Of a DNA stretch of 49,192 bases, positions 1 through 8,271 are shown in pieces; position 1 is the stretch's first letter, and every line of letters begins with the position of its first letter. The position numbers were made by a program, and so were the translations under genes. Under the pieces are notes generated by a model. That model saw nothing but the letters and a program-made list of their open reading frames with translations. It was not told the DNA's origin and did not search any database. This stretch comes from an uncultured Verrucomicrobiota bacterium (GTDB lineage: Bacteria > Verrucomicrobiota > Verrucomicrobiia > Verrucomicrobiales > Verrucomicrobiaceae): assembly GCA_903848465.1 (NCBI GenBank), contig CAINGK010000020.1, positions 1 to 49,192 of the forward strand. The letters are read 5' to 3'.

Positions 1-46
1 AACCCGCTGCGCACGACCTTCCAAGGCGTACTCAATCCCAAACCCA

Positions 47-529
47 TTGCAAACAAGTCGTTCTGATCCATCGCAAAACTTGCAGTCTCCAGCCCTGCTG
101 CGCCACCCGTTACCCATTCAATTCAGCGACGCGGCATTTTTTCGCAGCATCATCAACAGGACGTTAGAGGTTAACCGAGAATCAAATCCTTACCCCGAAT
201 TGTGTGTGGTTCGCGGGCTGGTCATGGCTGCCAATCTAAAGTGGAAAGTTGGGCCTCGTCTTTTGACATATCTCGGACACCATGGCCTGCAACTTTCCAC
301 TAAAGAGTTCGAGGACGTCCAACAAAAACACTATGGTAGGGTCCAGTGTTCAGGGAAGGTTTTCACTTCCGCGATGAAGGCTGTGGTGGAAGTGTTGTCG
401 AGTCGAAGTGACGAGGCTGTGGAGCTCCCCCTTCCTAAACAGCTTACACTTTGGCCTGAAGAGGATATTTACAATGAGCGTATTCATCTTTATGCAATGA
501 AGGCTGTTATAAAAAAACAAAAGCCATAA
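47..529 (+). CDS. hypothetical protein, first gene of left-edge cassette, possibly partial at 5' end
   Basis: I do not recognise this protein. The frame is open all the way to the left edge, and the only early start is a TTG at 47 with no clear ribosome binding site, so the true start may lie outside the window. The part from about residue 22 looks like a folded soluble domain; it has no signal peptide or membrane segment, and it ends in a lysine-rich tail. The stop is one base before the next gene's ATG at 531, so it is almost certainly cotranscribed with the next two genes. The stretch appears richer in A and T than the purT region. Confidence 0.55.
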   Translation: MQTSRSDPSQNLQSPALLRHPLPIQFSDAAFFRSIINRTLEVNRESNPYPELCVVRGLVMAANLKWKVGPRLLTYLGHHGLQLSTKEFEDVQQKHYGRVQCSGKVFTSAMKAVVEVLSSRSDEAVELPLPKQLTLWPEEDIYNERIHLYAMKAVIKKQKP

Positions 530-530
530 A

Positions 531-743
531 ATGCTCAATGAATCCATCGTCGGTGACGACGCCCTCGAATGGATCATGGAACGCCAGTCCGTCAGCAACG
601 ACGCCAATCTTTGGGTCAACGCAACGATGCACAACCAAAAAAATCCCTTGGAATTCTTCCTCCGCGTGATCATCGTCAGTCTGGAGATGCAGAAGATAGT
701 GGACGGATTGCCGGGGTTGGACACTGCTTCTTTATCTCAATAG
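531..743 (+). CDS. small hypothetical protein, middle gene of left-edge cassette
   Basis: A 70-aa acidic protein that I cannot assign to a family. It starts with ATG one base after the preceding stop, and its TAG is five bases before the ATG of the membrane protein gene. This tight packing is the main evidence that it is real. It contains no membrane segment; the middle (about residues 40-60) could form an amphipathic helix. A longer frame starting at 569 overlaps it, but that frame's plausible start is only at 749, so the 70-aa frame is the better reading of this interval. Confidence 0.5.
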   Translation: MLNESIVGDDALEWIMERQSVSNDANLWVNATMHNQKNPLEFFLRVIIVSLEMQKIVDGLPGLDTASLSQ

Positions 744-748
744 AATCT

Positions 749-1354
749 ATGAAACCTGAACTTAATGTTGTTCTTAGCCGTCTGCTGGCAAGCCTGGTAG
801 TTCCAGGATTTGTCGCAGCGGCCCCTTATTTGATATGGTATGGAACCAAAGACCCAAACGGTCATGCATGGCTACTTAGCGGCACTCTCGCGCCTTCTGC
901 TGTCGTCGTGCTAATCGTGTTTTCCGCAGGGCTTTTGATGGAAGAGATTGGCAGTTGGTTGGAGTGGCATTTTTGGGTTAACAGCAAGTGGGACGACTGT
1001 CAGAACTATGAGGAACGCGAACGTGACTGGTATCAGTATTTGCTGGTAAAGAATATTCCCGAGACCATGGCCGACCACATTTCACACTTGGTAAGCAGGC
1101 TAAAATGGGAATTGTCAGGAGGCCCTAGCTTTTTTGCCGGATCTGTTCCTACAATCATTCATCTTTTCAACACGGGTTCTTTTAGCTGCAAAACTTTTAA
1201 TTTGTCATTGCCTTGGCTGATCGTTCTTTGCCTCCAAATTGCTGCGGCTGTCATTTTGATCTACAAGGGCAGCCAGACCATGCGCTATCTGATTAAGTTG
1301 CGCTCAAAGCTGCTGGAACTTGCGAATAAAAAAGAATCATCCTACGACTTCTAG
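749..1354 (+). CDS. hypothetical integral membrane protein, last gene of left-edge cassette
   Basis: A 201-aa protein with three or four likely transmembrane segments: about residues 8-28, 42-62, possibly 120-137, and 157-177. Between the second and third lies a polar stretch rich in Trp, Glu and Tyr (about 65-115) that probably faces the cytoplasm. The tail is basic. I chose ATG 749 over the upstream in-frame start at 569 because 569-748 overlaps the previous gene in another frame and reads as low-quality arginine-rich sequence. I do not recognise the family. Together with the two genes before it, it forms a compact soluble, small and membrane-protein cassette of the kind seen in accessory islands; that functional idea is inference only. 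Confidence 0.6.
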   Translation: MKPELNVVLSRLLASLVVPGFVAAAPYLIWYGTKDPNGHAWLLSGTLAPSAVVVLIVFSAGLLMEEIGSWLEWHFWVNSKWDDCQNYEERERDWYQYLLVKNIPETMADHISHLVSRLKWELSGGPSFFAGSVPTIIHLFNTGSFSCKTFNLSLPWLIVLCLQIAAAVILIYKGSQTMRYLIKLRSKLLELANKKESSYDF

Positions 1355-1784
1355 GGCTTCTGGTATGATTGGCCATCTGTGCGGACAACAGGTTTAATGG
1401 GGCAGGCGAAATCCTGACAAAATTCCGCCTCCCAAAGCCCAAACTCAGGCATTCCCTTGCCCTTCTCAGCGCATCCGCAATGTCAGAAACCGCTGTTCAC
1501 CGCGGACTGCTCTCACAGACCAGATTCCGAACCTGAATCAGCGTCATCTCAGCCTCCAATTCATCCTTCGCAGTCTTGCGACGGAGAATGGATCAGCGGT
1601 TCAAATCAAGCGCAGCTTGCTCTTCGAAGCTTTAGCGAAGAACGGGCCCGTCCCCTACACTGCGTCTTTCAAAACTGCGCCTGCCTTGGCACTGGGGGCT
1701 TTGGCTGGGTCTCGTGACGAGTTTCATGAGTGGAGCGGGTTAAATGCGATTTGAAGCCTGCCGACTGCAAGACTAAATGCAGGG
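1355..1784. other. 430-bp intergenic region, no gene supported
   Basis: It lies between the membrane-protein gene and purT. One short frame (1457-1717) has unconvincing composition and no ribosome binding site. I see no tRNA-like or strong terminator-like structure, only a weak inverted repeat around 1621-1640. Confidence 0.5.
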
Positions 1785-2966
1785 ATGTCACGCATCGGCA
1801 CTCCCCTTTCCTCCTCCGCTACTAAAGTCATGCTGCTCGGCTCCGGCGAGCTGGGCAAGGAGGTCGTCATTGAACTCCAGCGCCTGGGCTGCGAAGTCAT
1901 CGCTGTGGATCGTTACGCTAACGCCCCGGCTATGCAGGTGGCGCACCGGAGCCACATCATCTCCATGCTGGATGGCGAGGCGCTGCGCCGGTTGGTGGAG
2001 GTGGAGAAGCCTGACTGCATCGTCCCGGAGATCGAGGCCATCGCGACGGACACGCTGCTGGAGCTGGAAAATGAAGGCTACCGCGTGGTGCCCACGGCCC
2101 GTGCGGCGAAGCTCACGATGAACCGCGAGGGCATCCGCCGCCTTGCGGCGGAGGAGTTGGGCCTCAAGACCTCCCCGTACGTGTTTGCTGCTACCGAGGA
2201 GGAATTTCGCGCTGCGATTGAAAAGATCGGCATGCCTTGCGTGGTGAAGCCGATCATGAGCAGTTCCGGCAAGGGGCAGAGCGTGGTCAAAACCGCCGCT
2301 GACATCGAGCACTCGTGGAAATACGCCCAGGAGGGTGGCCGTGCTGGCAAGGGCAAGGTCATCGTGGAAGGCTTCGTGGAGTTCGACTACGAGATCACCA
2401 TGCTGACCGTGCGCCACGTCGGGGGCACGTCCTTCTGCGCGCCCGTGGGCCATACGCAGATCAAGGGCGATTACCGCGAGTCTTGGCAGCCGCATCCCAT
2501 GTCTGAAACAGCGCTGGCGTCCGCTGAGCACATGGCTGGAGCCATCACGGAGGCGCTGGGTGGGCGCGGTCTCTTCGGGGTCGAGATGTTCATCCAAGGT
2601 GACGACGTGATCTTCAGCGAAGTCTCCCCCCGCCCGCACGACACCGGGCTCGTCACGCTCATCTCGCAGGATTTGAGCGAGTTCGCGCTGCACGTCCGCG
2701 CCATCCTGGGCCTGCCCATCCCGAACATCCACCAGCACGGCCCGAGCGCGAGCTGCGCGGTGCTCGTGGAAGGTGAGTCCGCCAAGGTCCAGTTCGGCGC
2801 GCTGGATCAAGTCCTGGCTGAGCCGGACACCCAGGTGCGGCTCTTTGGCAAGCCCAGCGTGAGTGGCCAGCGCCGCATGGCGGTGACCCTGGCCCGCGCT
2901 GAAAACATCAACGAAGCGCGCGCCAAAGCCCACCGTGCGGCGAAGGCGATGGAGATTCGGCTGTAG
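1785..2966 (+). CDS. purT: formate-dependent phosphoribosylglycinamide formyltransferase (GAR transformylase 2)
   Basis: PurT uses ATP and formate to formylate GAR in purine synthesis, replacing the folate-dependent PurN step. The 393-aa length matches the family (E. coli 392). The N-terminal dinucleotide-like motif GSGELGKEV lies near residues 18-26. The ATP-grasp core has [16 protein letters not shown] at about 150, [13 protein letters not shown] near 200 and [14 protein letters not shown] near 285, which carries the metal-binding Glu and Asn-equivalent region. It stands alone, with no other pur gene in the window. The start ATG at 1785 leaves a 12-residue lead before the conserved domain, which is normal for the family. 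Confidence 0.97.
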   Translation: MSRIGTPLSSSATKVMLLGSGELGKEVVIELQRLGCEVIAVDRYANAPAMQVAHRSHIISMLDGEALRRLVEVEKPDCIVPEIEAIATDTLLELENEGYRVVPTARAAKLTMNREGIRRLAAEELGLKTSPYVFAATEEEFRAAIEKIGMPCVVKPIMSSSGKGQSVVKTAADIEHSWKYAQEGGRAGKGKVIVEGFVEFDYEITMLTVRHVGGTSFCAPVGHTQIKGDYRESWQPHPMSETALASAEHMAGAITEALGGRGLFGVEMFIQGDDVIFSEVSPRPHDTGLVTLISQDLSEFALHVRAILGLPIPNIHQHGPSASCAVLVEGESAKVQFGALDQVLAEPDTQVRLFGKPSVSGQRRMAVTLARAENINEARAKAHRAAKAMEIRL

Positions 2967-3007
2967 GGCCACCCAATGCGCCATTCTAACCGTGGCGTGT
3001 TTCCACC

Positions 3008-3211
3008 GAGACAATGCGTGGCTCGCAAACCTGCCGCGATGTGGACGTGATCGCCCGTGCCACCCACGGCATGCGCGATGCCGTTCATGTTGCGGACGAT
3101 GCCGCCGATGTATTTATGGACACGTTTTCGCGCTGTTGGCGGCAACCAGGGTTCGCGGTTCTTCGTGCCGAACACGAAATGATCGTGCAACGAGAGATGC
3201 GTCGAGAGCAT
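3008..3211 (-). pseudogene. truncated IS200/REP-associated (Y1) transposase fragment
   Basis: Read on the minus strand from ATG 3211, the peptide contains HDHFVFGTKNREPWL, then RVHKYIGGIVRNM, then GGTGDHVHIAAGLR. This is the N-terminal half of a Y1 HUH transposase, with the HVH pair as the metal-binding HUH motif. Homology stops near 3008. The part with the catalytic tyrosine is missing, and the frame then runs antisense into the end of purT. The flank at 3212-3300 has GC-rich sequence of the kind found upstream of such elements. I infer an inactivated insertion that lost its 3' half. Confidence 0.75.
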
Positions 3212-3315
3212 GGGGTAACTTCTCGCACCCCTGCCGGGGCGCAACCTTTGGATACATGGGGTCATGCGCGAAGATCCGGTGGTTTTCGCTCGCCAAGCCT
3301 CGCTTTCACCACCGG

Positions 3316-3786
3316 CTAATTTCCGCGCTCCCTCAGGCTCTGTTGGTTTGTTGTCATGTCTTCAGAAGGAGCTGTGGATGAGAAGGTTATCTCGATTTCA
3401 GGGCGGTCTTTCTTGATCTCGATTCGTTCGACGATGCCTTCGATGATGCGGCGTTTGTTCTCGTCCGGGAGCTGGGGCCAGTTGTTGTAGAGGGTGTCAG
3501 CTTCGACTTGCACGGCATCTGCGCTGACGCTGCGGACTTTGAAGTAGTCGAGTTCGGCTTCGAGTTTGGGAAGTTCGGTCTGGAGTTGTGTGAGGCGGTC
3601 GGCCAAAGGTTTGTGATAGCCGCCAAAATCGGCAAGGACGATGTGGCCGTCGAGGTAGAGGCGATGCGTTTTCGCCATTTCTTCGCGCACTCGCTCGATC
3701 TCCTGGCGATGCGTGGTGATCTTCTCAGTGGCTTCCAACGTCTCCTTCAGTTGGCGTGCCGCATGGCGGACTTCTCCTCATGCGAC
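3316..3786 (-). pseudogene. C-terminal fragment of a large serine recombinase
   Basis: Only the C-terminal tail is present: a coiled-coil helix pair (GGYHKPLADRLTQLQTELPK region) followed by the typical closing segment LPDENKRRIIEGIVERIEI and an acidic, Ser/Thr-rich end. This resembles the tail of site-specific serine recombinases (resolvase/recombinase family). The catalytic N-domain and zinc ribbon are absent: in frame, a stop lies just upstream near 3786. It must be a remnant of a phage-like or integrative element. It lies beside the transposase fragment at 3008-3211, in what looks like a graveyard of mobile DNA. Confidence 0.7.
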
Positions 3787-3810
3787 TTGATTCTGGCACG
3801 GTCCGGCTAC

Positions 3811-3824
3811 TGTTCAAGTAAACA
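3811..3824 (+). promoter_or_regulatory. LexA-like SOS box candidate
   Basis: The sequence TGTTCAAGTAAACA matches 9 of 10 fixed positions of the motif TGTTC-N4-GAACA that I recall being reported for Verrucomicrobia LexA. It lies four bases upstream of the ATG at 3829. No -10/-35 pair is obvious around it. A chance match is possible, so this is a candidate only. Confidence 0.45.
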
Positions 3825-3828
3825 GTAT

Positions 3829-4263
3829 ATGAAAATCACGTTCAACGGCTCTCAAATCACCGACACGGACTACTTCGAGTCACGGGATCGCGAGATGGGC
3901 GTGCCTTGGTGCATCATCCATGCGGGCGCTTGGCATGTGCTGATGCCCTCGCCCCCAATCCATCCACCGTCGATGGTGGAGGCCAGGCCGGTTACAGACT
4001 GCGAGGAGCAGGATGGGTGGAGGTGGCGCATCGAACTGCCGGGATGGCATCTGCCACTCTACGGACGCTGCCTGCGACCGCGCCGACCGCCGCTGCCTGA
4101 GCCGCTGACACGCGCGGAGCGTACGGCGGTGTTTTACCACGCTATCCTGCGTGAGGAGCAGCAGCGGGGCAGCAGCTTCTTTGGATCGATCAAGCCAGGC
4201 ATGCAGATTTGGGCGACGTGTCCGCTGTGGCTGGTGCGGGGAAAGATGAGGAAGAAGCGGTGA
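3829..4263 (+). CDS. hypothetical protein behind LexA-like box
   Basis: A 144-aa protein of unknown function. I start it at ATG 3829, directly after the LexA-like box, because the longer frame from 3508 runs antisense through the recombinase remnant. It is rich in Pro, Trp and Arg, with several His/Cys/Trp-containing clusters (PWCIIHAGAWHV near 26-37, ELPGWHLPLYGR near 70-81), and it ends in a basic tail. No signal peptide or membrane segment is seen. I recognise no domain. If the box works, it would be DNA-damage inducible; its place in a mobile-gene graveyard also allows it to be cargo of the lost element or a chance open frame. Confidence 0.4.
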   Translation: MKITFNGSQITDTDYFESRDREMGVPWCIIHAGAWHVLMPSPPIHPPSMVEARPVTDCEEQDGWRWRIELPGWHLPLYGRCLRPRRPPLPEPLTRAERTAVFYHAILREEQQRGSSFFGSIKPGMQIWATCPLWLVRGKMRKKR

Positions 4264-4728
4264 CATCTTTTTCCAGCGGCAGTGAAATCAGCGCGACTGG
4301 GGATGAGTGAGCAGAAGCCTCGTGGAAAAGAGGGGAGGCATCTGCGAAGCACAGCTAGCAGTGGCGCTTCTTATGGTGGTGGCGGAATCGCCTAGCTTGC
4401 CATTCGCGAAGCGATGCCAAGCGGGGCGGTTGTGGTGGCAGGGTGGCCTCAAGCGCTTGGGCGATGACGGGCAGGTGGGAGAGGAATGCTGCCTGACATC
4501 GCTGAAGTGCCTCGATTTGGGGCGACTGCCCTGGTCTTGAGCGAAGCGAATGACGAGGGCGAGAGAGGGCGGATTGAAAGTCGAGGGCGTTGCGGGACAC
4601 CTCCCGCTCGAAGGGGTAGCGGCGCACGCAGTAGCCGCGAGGGGAAGGCATTCCCCCAACCAAAGTTTCAAGTCCCAGGTCGAAAAATACCCAACGCAAG
4701 GATCGAGAAAGCTCCCAACGTTGATCTA
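4264..4728. other. 465-bp region with no supported gene
   Basis: Several open frames exist on both strands (for example minus 4355-4699), but none has recognisable domains, a good start or neighbour spacing. The stretch lies in the mobile-gene graveyard and probably holds decayed coding sequence. Confidence 0.4.
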
Positions 4729-5013
4729 CTACTTGCTGCCCTCTGGGTCATATCCCAAATACGCCAACAACCGCTTCCGATTTTGCTCAGATGGAGGGTT
4801 CTTATGCATTTCCCAATATTTGAGCGTGGCCTCCGAAATCCCCAGTTGGCAAGCCAGTTCCTTCATCGTCAGATTCTCTTTCAGGCGCTTGGCCCGCACA
4901 TGATCAGCGAGGCAAGTCGGGGCCAGATGCCTGTCGGAGCGCACCCACCAACGACGCGTATATCGCCCCCGATTGACCAACAACCGCCGCTGATGAAAAG
5001 CCAACAAACGCAT
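4729..5013 (-). CDS. small HTH (XRE-like) DNA-binding protein
   Basis: The C-terminal half carries a helix-turn-helix: ADHVRAKRLKENLTMKELA followed by CQLGISEATLKYWE and the closing RKRLLAYLGYDP. This matches short HTH proteins often found next to integrases and transposons in environmental bacteria. I chose ATG 5013 (94 aa) because the frame upstream to 5130 is low quality. The N-terminal 40 residues are very basic (RWWVRSDRH) and are not part of the HTH. It may be a complete small regulator or the tail of a degraded mobile-element protein. It lies divergent from the SirB1-like gene, with 160 bp between them. Confidence 0.55.
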   Translation of the reverse strand: MRLLAFHQRRLLVNRGRYTRRWWVRSDRHLAPTCLADHVRAKRLKENLTMKELACQLGISEATLKYWEMHKNPPSEQNRKRLLAYLGYDPEGSK

Positions 5014-5173
5014 CCGGGAGCAGGCTGCAAGGTCGCACGGGAACTCTGGTGGACTTGATGCAGACGAAGGTGCCTCTGTCTGTGCGCGAACTCGGGCCTG
5101 GGGGCCGACGGAAATCCGACGGTGAAGCAAATCGTGATTGCGCCCCTAGTGCGGTTCATGGTATCACCTGCGG

Positions 5174-6016
5174 ATGCCAACTAGTGCTCATCTGAGCTAT
5201 CTCATCAAGCTGCTCGACGACGACTCTGAAGTCGTGCGGCAGGCGGTGCGGTCGGAGCTTAATGGCATGCGGCGCGAGCTGCCGCAGCACATTGAGGCGC
5301 TGGAGACGCCGCTGTCTGCGGAGGAGGAGCGGCTGGTGGCGCAAATGCTGGAACCGGCACGGCGGATCGAACTGGAAGAAACCTGGATGCGCTGGCGCTG
5401 GATGGAGGGGCCGGACGCGCAGCTTGAGGAGGGGCTGAGCCAGCTTTCCGCTTTCATCAACGGCTGGAAGACCCAGTCTGCCGATCTGGCCAAGCGCCTG
5501 GATGCGCTGGCGGAGGAGGCTTTTGCCGAAAAAGGCCGCATGGATGCGCATGAACTCGCGGAGTGGCTTTTTGCCGCGCACAACGGCGTGACCCGGTTCC
5601 GGGGCAACAGCAAGGACTACTACTCGCCAGCGAACAGCAATCTGTTCTGGGTGATGGACTCCGGCCTGGGCAATCCCATCAGCCTGTGCTGCATTTATCG
5701 GCTGCTGGGTCATCGCTTTGGCCTCGAAATCGAAGGCTGCAATTTCCCCGGTCACTTCCTCTCTCGCGTGACATTTCGCGACAAGACCTGGCTGGTCGAT
5801 TGCTTTAATCGCGGGCGCTTCATGCTGGCCGCCGATGTGGCCAAACACCACCCGGCGGCGAATCCCGGCATGGAGGATCTCATTCACGAGCCCGCCACCG
5901 CCGAGGCGACGCTGCTGCGCATCCTGCGGAATCTGGACGAAGCCTATGAGCGGATCGGGCTGATACCGGAGCGCCAGTTCATGCGCCGCCTGGCGGTGAA
6001 GCTGATGGAGGATTGA
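5174..6016 (+). CDS. SirB1-like transglutaminase-fold protein
   Basis: A 280-aa protein of the SirB1 / Transglut_core2 family. The N-terminal third is helical, with acidic heptad-like stretches (about 1-110). The conserved core follows: RFRGNSKDYYSPANSNL near 140, GNPISLCCIYRLLGHRFGLEIEG near 165-187, and NFPGHFLSRV near 190, ending with a helical C-terminal domain. A Cys in the LCCIY segment and the His of PGHFL are in the positions expected for the transglutaminase-like pair; whether it is catalytic is not known for this family. In many bacteria the family is encoded near translation or tetratricopeptide genes. Here it stands alone. Confidence 0.85.
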   Translation: MPTSAHLSYLIKLLDDDSEVVRQAVRSELNGMRRELPQHIEALETPLSAEEERLVAQMLEPARRIELEETWMRWRWMEGPDAQLEEGLSQLSAFINGWKTQSADLAKRLDALAEEAFAEKGRMDAHELAEWLFAAHNGVTRFRGNSKDYYSPANSNLFWVMDSGLGNPISLCCIYRLLGHRFGLEIEGCNFPGHFLSRVTFRDKTWLVDCFNRGRFMLAADVAKHHPAANPGMEDLIHEPATAEATLLRILRNLDEAYERIGLIPERQFMRRLAVKLMED

Positions 6017-6441
6017 TACGGCTTAACGTAACGGTGCAGCCGAGGCCTTGGCACGATGCAGGCTCACGGAAAGCTCCAGGGCAGGTGAACTCGAGGCGGC
6101 TAGACTGTGGAAAGGAGGGTAACATAGAGGTATTTGGGAGCCGTTTGCACGAAGTAAGCTTCCCAGATTCCGGCTAAAGCCGGTACTACAAAACGTGCGC
6201 TGGCTGTTTTCAAATCTGGGGCGATGTGGAGCTTCCGGAGCGGGCTACGATCCCGAACAACTTACTCAGAAGAGACTAAAGAGTGCGAGGATGTTTTTCG
6301 GGAGGGCTGGAGCATTGATTCGCTGCGCTCACCCTTCGGGCGGCGTGCGGCTGTCTATTTGCCTACGGCGGTCTTCGACCCGCTGCGCTACGGTTCCAAA
6401 ACGCTGTCGCGCTCTTGTGTGCTCTATTGCTTGGCTACGGC
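6017..6441. other. 425-bp intergenic region with a short hairpin
   Basis: No convincing gene. It contains a perfect 6-bp-arm hairpin, CCGGCTAAAGCCGG, at 6170-6183, which looks like a dispersed intergenic repeat. After 6310 there is low-information sequence with several GCTGCGCT-like words. The open frames at 6195-6575 and 6224-6676 run antisense into mtnP and are not credible. Confidence 0.45.
6170..6183. repeat. short perfect hairpin, possible dispersed intergenic repeat
   Basis: CCGGCT-AA-AGCCGG is a perfect inverted repeat with a two-base loop. It is followed by TACTACAAAA with no T-run, so it is not a typical intrinsic terminator on the plus strand. Confidence 0.4.
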
Positions 6442-7314
6442 TCAGACAAATCGCTGTAGGAGTGGCCGCAGGTTTTCCACGGTCTGCTCTGGCCACAGCT
6501 TGCGGTCGGTCATCAGGGCGGTGTCCAGGGCGCGGTGCTCCGGCCAGTTTGGCTCCGCAGGAATGTTCGGAATGACGTGGGCGAGGATGGCTTTGGAGGC
6601 AGCGACGTTCGCATGCAAATGGCCGATGACGGACTCGGCGGTGACGGCTTCCTCTTCGACTTTCCAGCAGTCGTAGTCCGTGATCATGGCGAGGGTGGCC
6701 AGGGCGATCTCTGCCTCGCGGGCGAGCTTGGCCTCGGGCAGGTTTGTCATGCCGATGACATCAAAGCCAAGCTGCCGATGTGCATGGGATTCAGCACGGG
6801 TGGAGAAGGCGGGGCCGTCCATGCAGACGTAGGTGCCGCCATTGTGGACCTTGCGGCCCTGGGCCACGGCGGCGTCATGAAGCAGCGTGCGCAGGCCGTT
6901 TGAAATCGGATCGCCAAAGGCCACATGGGCTACGATGCCGTTGCCGAAAAAGGTGTGCTGATCGCGGCGGCTGGTGCGGTCGAAAAACTGGTCCGGCAGC
7001 ACGATGTCGCGCGGGTGGTACTGCTCCTGCAAGCTGCCCACGGCGGTGACGGCGATGATCCAGCGCACGTTCAGGCTGCGCAGGGCCCAGATATTGGCGC
7101 GGTGATTCAACTCGGTAGGCAGGATGCGGTGGCCCTTGGCATGGCGGGGCAGGAAATAGACCCGGCGGCCTGCCAGGGTGCCGGTCACGAGGGCATCCGA
7201 AGGGGGGCCAAAGGGCGTATCTAGGCTGATCTCTTCGCGATTTTCAAATCCTTCGAGATCGTACAGGCCGGAGCCGCCGATGATGCCGATGGCTGGGGGT
7301 AAATTTTGACTCAT
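6442..7314 (-). CDS. mtnP: S-methyl-5'-thioadenosine phosphorylase
   Basis: MtnP splits methylthioadenosine, a by-product of polyamine synthesis, into adenine and methylthioribose-1-phosphate for methionine salvage. The 290-aa protein starts with the family's IGIIGGSGLYDLEG motif (about 8-21). It has the phosphate-binding PRHAKGHRILPTELNHRANIWAL stretch (about 57-79, given here as PRHAKGHRI and LNHRANIWAL), the VGSLQEQ loop near 112, and the substrate-binding YVCMDGPAFSTRAES near 160 followed by IGMTNLPEAKLARE near 187. All hallmark residues for MTA rather than plain purine nucleosides appear present. It is divergent from the lipoprotein gene across 135 bp; other methionine-salvage genes are not nearby. 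Confidence 0.95.
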   Translation of the reverse strand: MSQNLPPAIGIIGGSGLYDLEGFENREEISLDTPFGPPSDALVTGTLAGRRVYFLPRHAKGHRILPTELNHRANIWALRSLNVRWIIAVTAVGSLQEQYHPRDIVLPDQFFDRTSRRDQHTFFGNGIVAHVAFGDPISNGLRTLLHDAAVAQGRKVHNGGTYVCMDGPAFSTRAESHAHRQLGFDVIGMTNLPEAKLAREAEIALATLAMITDYDCWKVEEEAVTAESVIGHLHANVAASKAILAHVIPNIPAEPNWPEHRALDTALMTDRKLWPEQTVENLRPLLQRFV

Positions 7315-7449
7315 CTGGGCAGGGTAGAAGGCATGGAGTCTGCTTCAACTGACATCATTGTGACGCATAAAAATATGACATTGCTGTAGGATGAACAAAA
7401 TCTCCGAAAGGCGCGTCTCAAGTGTATCGTTATTTCTTCATCCTCCGCC

Positions 7450-7695
7450 ATGAATGCCATGTGCCGTATCCTGCTAATCCCGCCCGCCATTCTCCTCGTT
7501 TCCTGCTCCATGCCGAACATGTTTGCGTCCTCCACGCCGCATAAAATCAAGCTCAAGGACGGACGCGAAGTGCCCTGTGAAGGAGCACCGCAATATCAAG
7601 AAAAGACCGGCTACTACCGCTACCGCACACTGGACAAGCGCGATGCCGTGATCCGTGCGGATGATGTGGTGACCATCGTGGAAAAGCGGGCGTGA
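7450..7695 (+). CDS. small YgdI/YgdR-like lipoprotein
   Basis: An 81-aa protein with a lipoprotein signal: a short hydrophobic stretch followed by the lipobox LLVSC at residues 15-19. The mature part has the YgdI/YgdR (DUF903-type) pattern: KLKDGREVPCEG, then a GYYRYRTLDKRDAVIRADDVVTIVE-like segment (key words YYRYRT and RADDVVTI), forming a small SH3-like beta barrel. It is probably anchored in the outer membrane. Its role is not known. The stop overlaps or abuts the maf start, so the two are likely cotranscribed. Confidence 0.8.
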   Translation: MNAMCRILLIPPAILLVSCSMPNMFASSTPHKIKLKDGREVPCEGAPQYQEKTGYYRYRTLDKRDAVIRADDVVTIVEKRA

Positions 7696-7697
7696 GC

Positions 7698-8261
7698 ATG
7701 CGCCCCCTCGTGCTGGCGTCCGCCTCCCCGCGCCGTGAGGAGCTGCTGCGCCGTGCAGGCTTCGACTTCGAAATCGTCCTGTCGCAGGTCGAAGAGGCGC
7801 ATGATGCTGCTTTGACGCCTGAACAGCTCACGCTGGAAAACGCCCGGCGCAAGGCGCTGGCGGTCAGTCGCACCCGGCCTGAGGCACTCGTCATTGGTGC
7901 TGACACCTTGGTTTACGTGGATGGTGATCCCCTGGGCAAACCCGCCGACCTGGACGAGGCCATGGCCATGGTCCGCCGACTGTCCGACCGCACGCACGAG
8001 GTGTGCACCGGAGTGGTGTTTGCCAGTGATGGCAGTGTGGCCCGTGAGCTGCATGTCATCACGCATGTGACCTTCAAGCCGCTGACGGACGAACTGATCC
8101 GCACCTACCATGGCAGGGTGAACCCGCTCGACAAGGCTGGAGCGTACGGCATTCAGGAATGCACCGACATGGTGCTCGACTGCATGACGGGTTCGTTTAC
8201 CAACGTCGTCGGCCTGCCGGTAGATGAGGTGACGGCGGCGCTGCACGAGCTGCAGCGCTGA
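7698..8261 (+). CDS. maf: Maf-family nucleotide pyrophosphatase
   Basis: Maf proteins hydrolyse dTTP, UTP or modified nucleotides to monophosphates and are thought to sanitise the nucleotide pool. The sequence opens with LVLASASPRREELLRRAG (the signature SxSPRR), has ENARRKALAV near 55, VIGADTLVYVDGDPLGKP near 72 with the catalytic Asp, and closes with KAGAYGIQ and GSFTNVVGLPV. The length, about 187 aa, is normal. A GTG at 7692 overlaps the lipoprotein stop as GTGA, while the ATG at 7698 lies just after it. Either may be used; I chose the ATG because it sits one residue closer to the conserved start. Confidence 0.93.
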   Translation: MRPLVLASASPRREELLRRAGFDFEIVLSQVEEAHDAALTPEQLTLENARRKALAVSRTRPEALVIGADTLVYVDGDPLGKPADLDEAMAMVRRLSDRTHEVCTGVVFASDGSVARELHVITHVTFKPLTDELIRTYHGRVNPLDKAGAYGIQECTDMVLDCMTGSFTNVVGLPVDEVTAALHELQR

Positions 8262-8271
8262 GCAGCCTACT

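Noticed and set aside
1788..3014. 408-aa open frame on the minus strand
   Set aside because: Antisense shadow of purT; composition rich in His, Arg, Ala and Asp without domains.
5156..5887. 243-aa minus-strand frame
   Set aside because: Antisense to the SirB1-like gene, no domain, no credible start context.
6195..6676. Plus-strand frames between the SirB1-like gene and mtnP
   Set aside because: They cross into mtnP antisense and show low-quality Arg/Ser-rich sequence.
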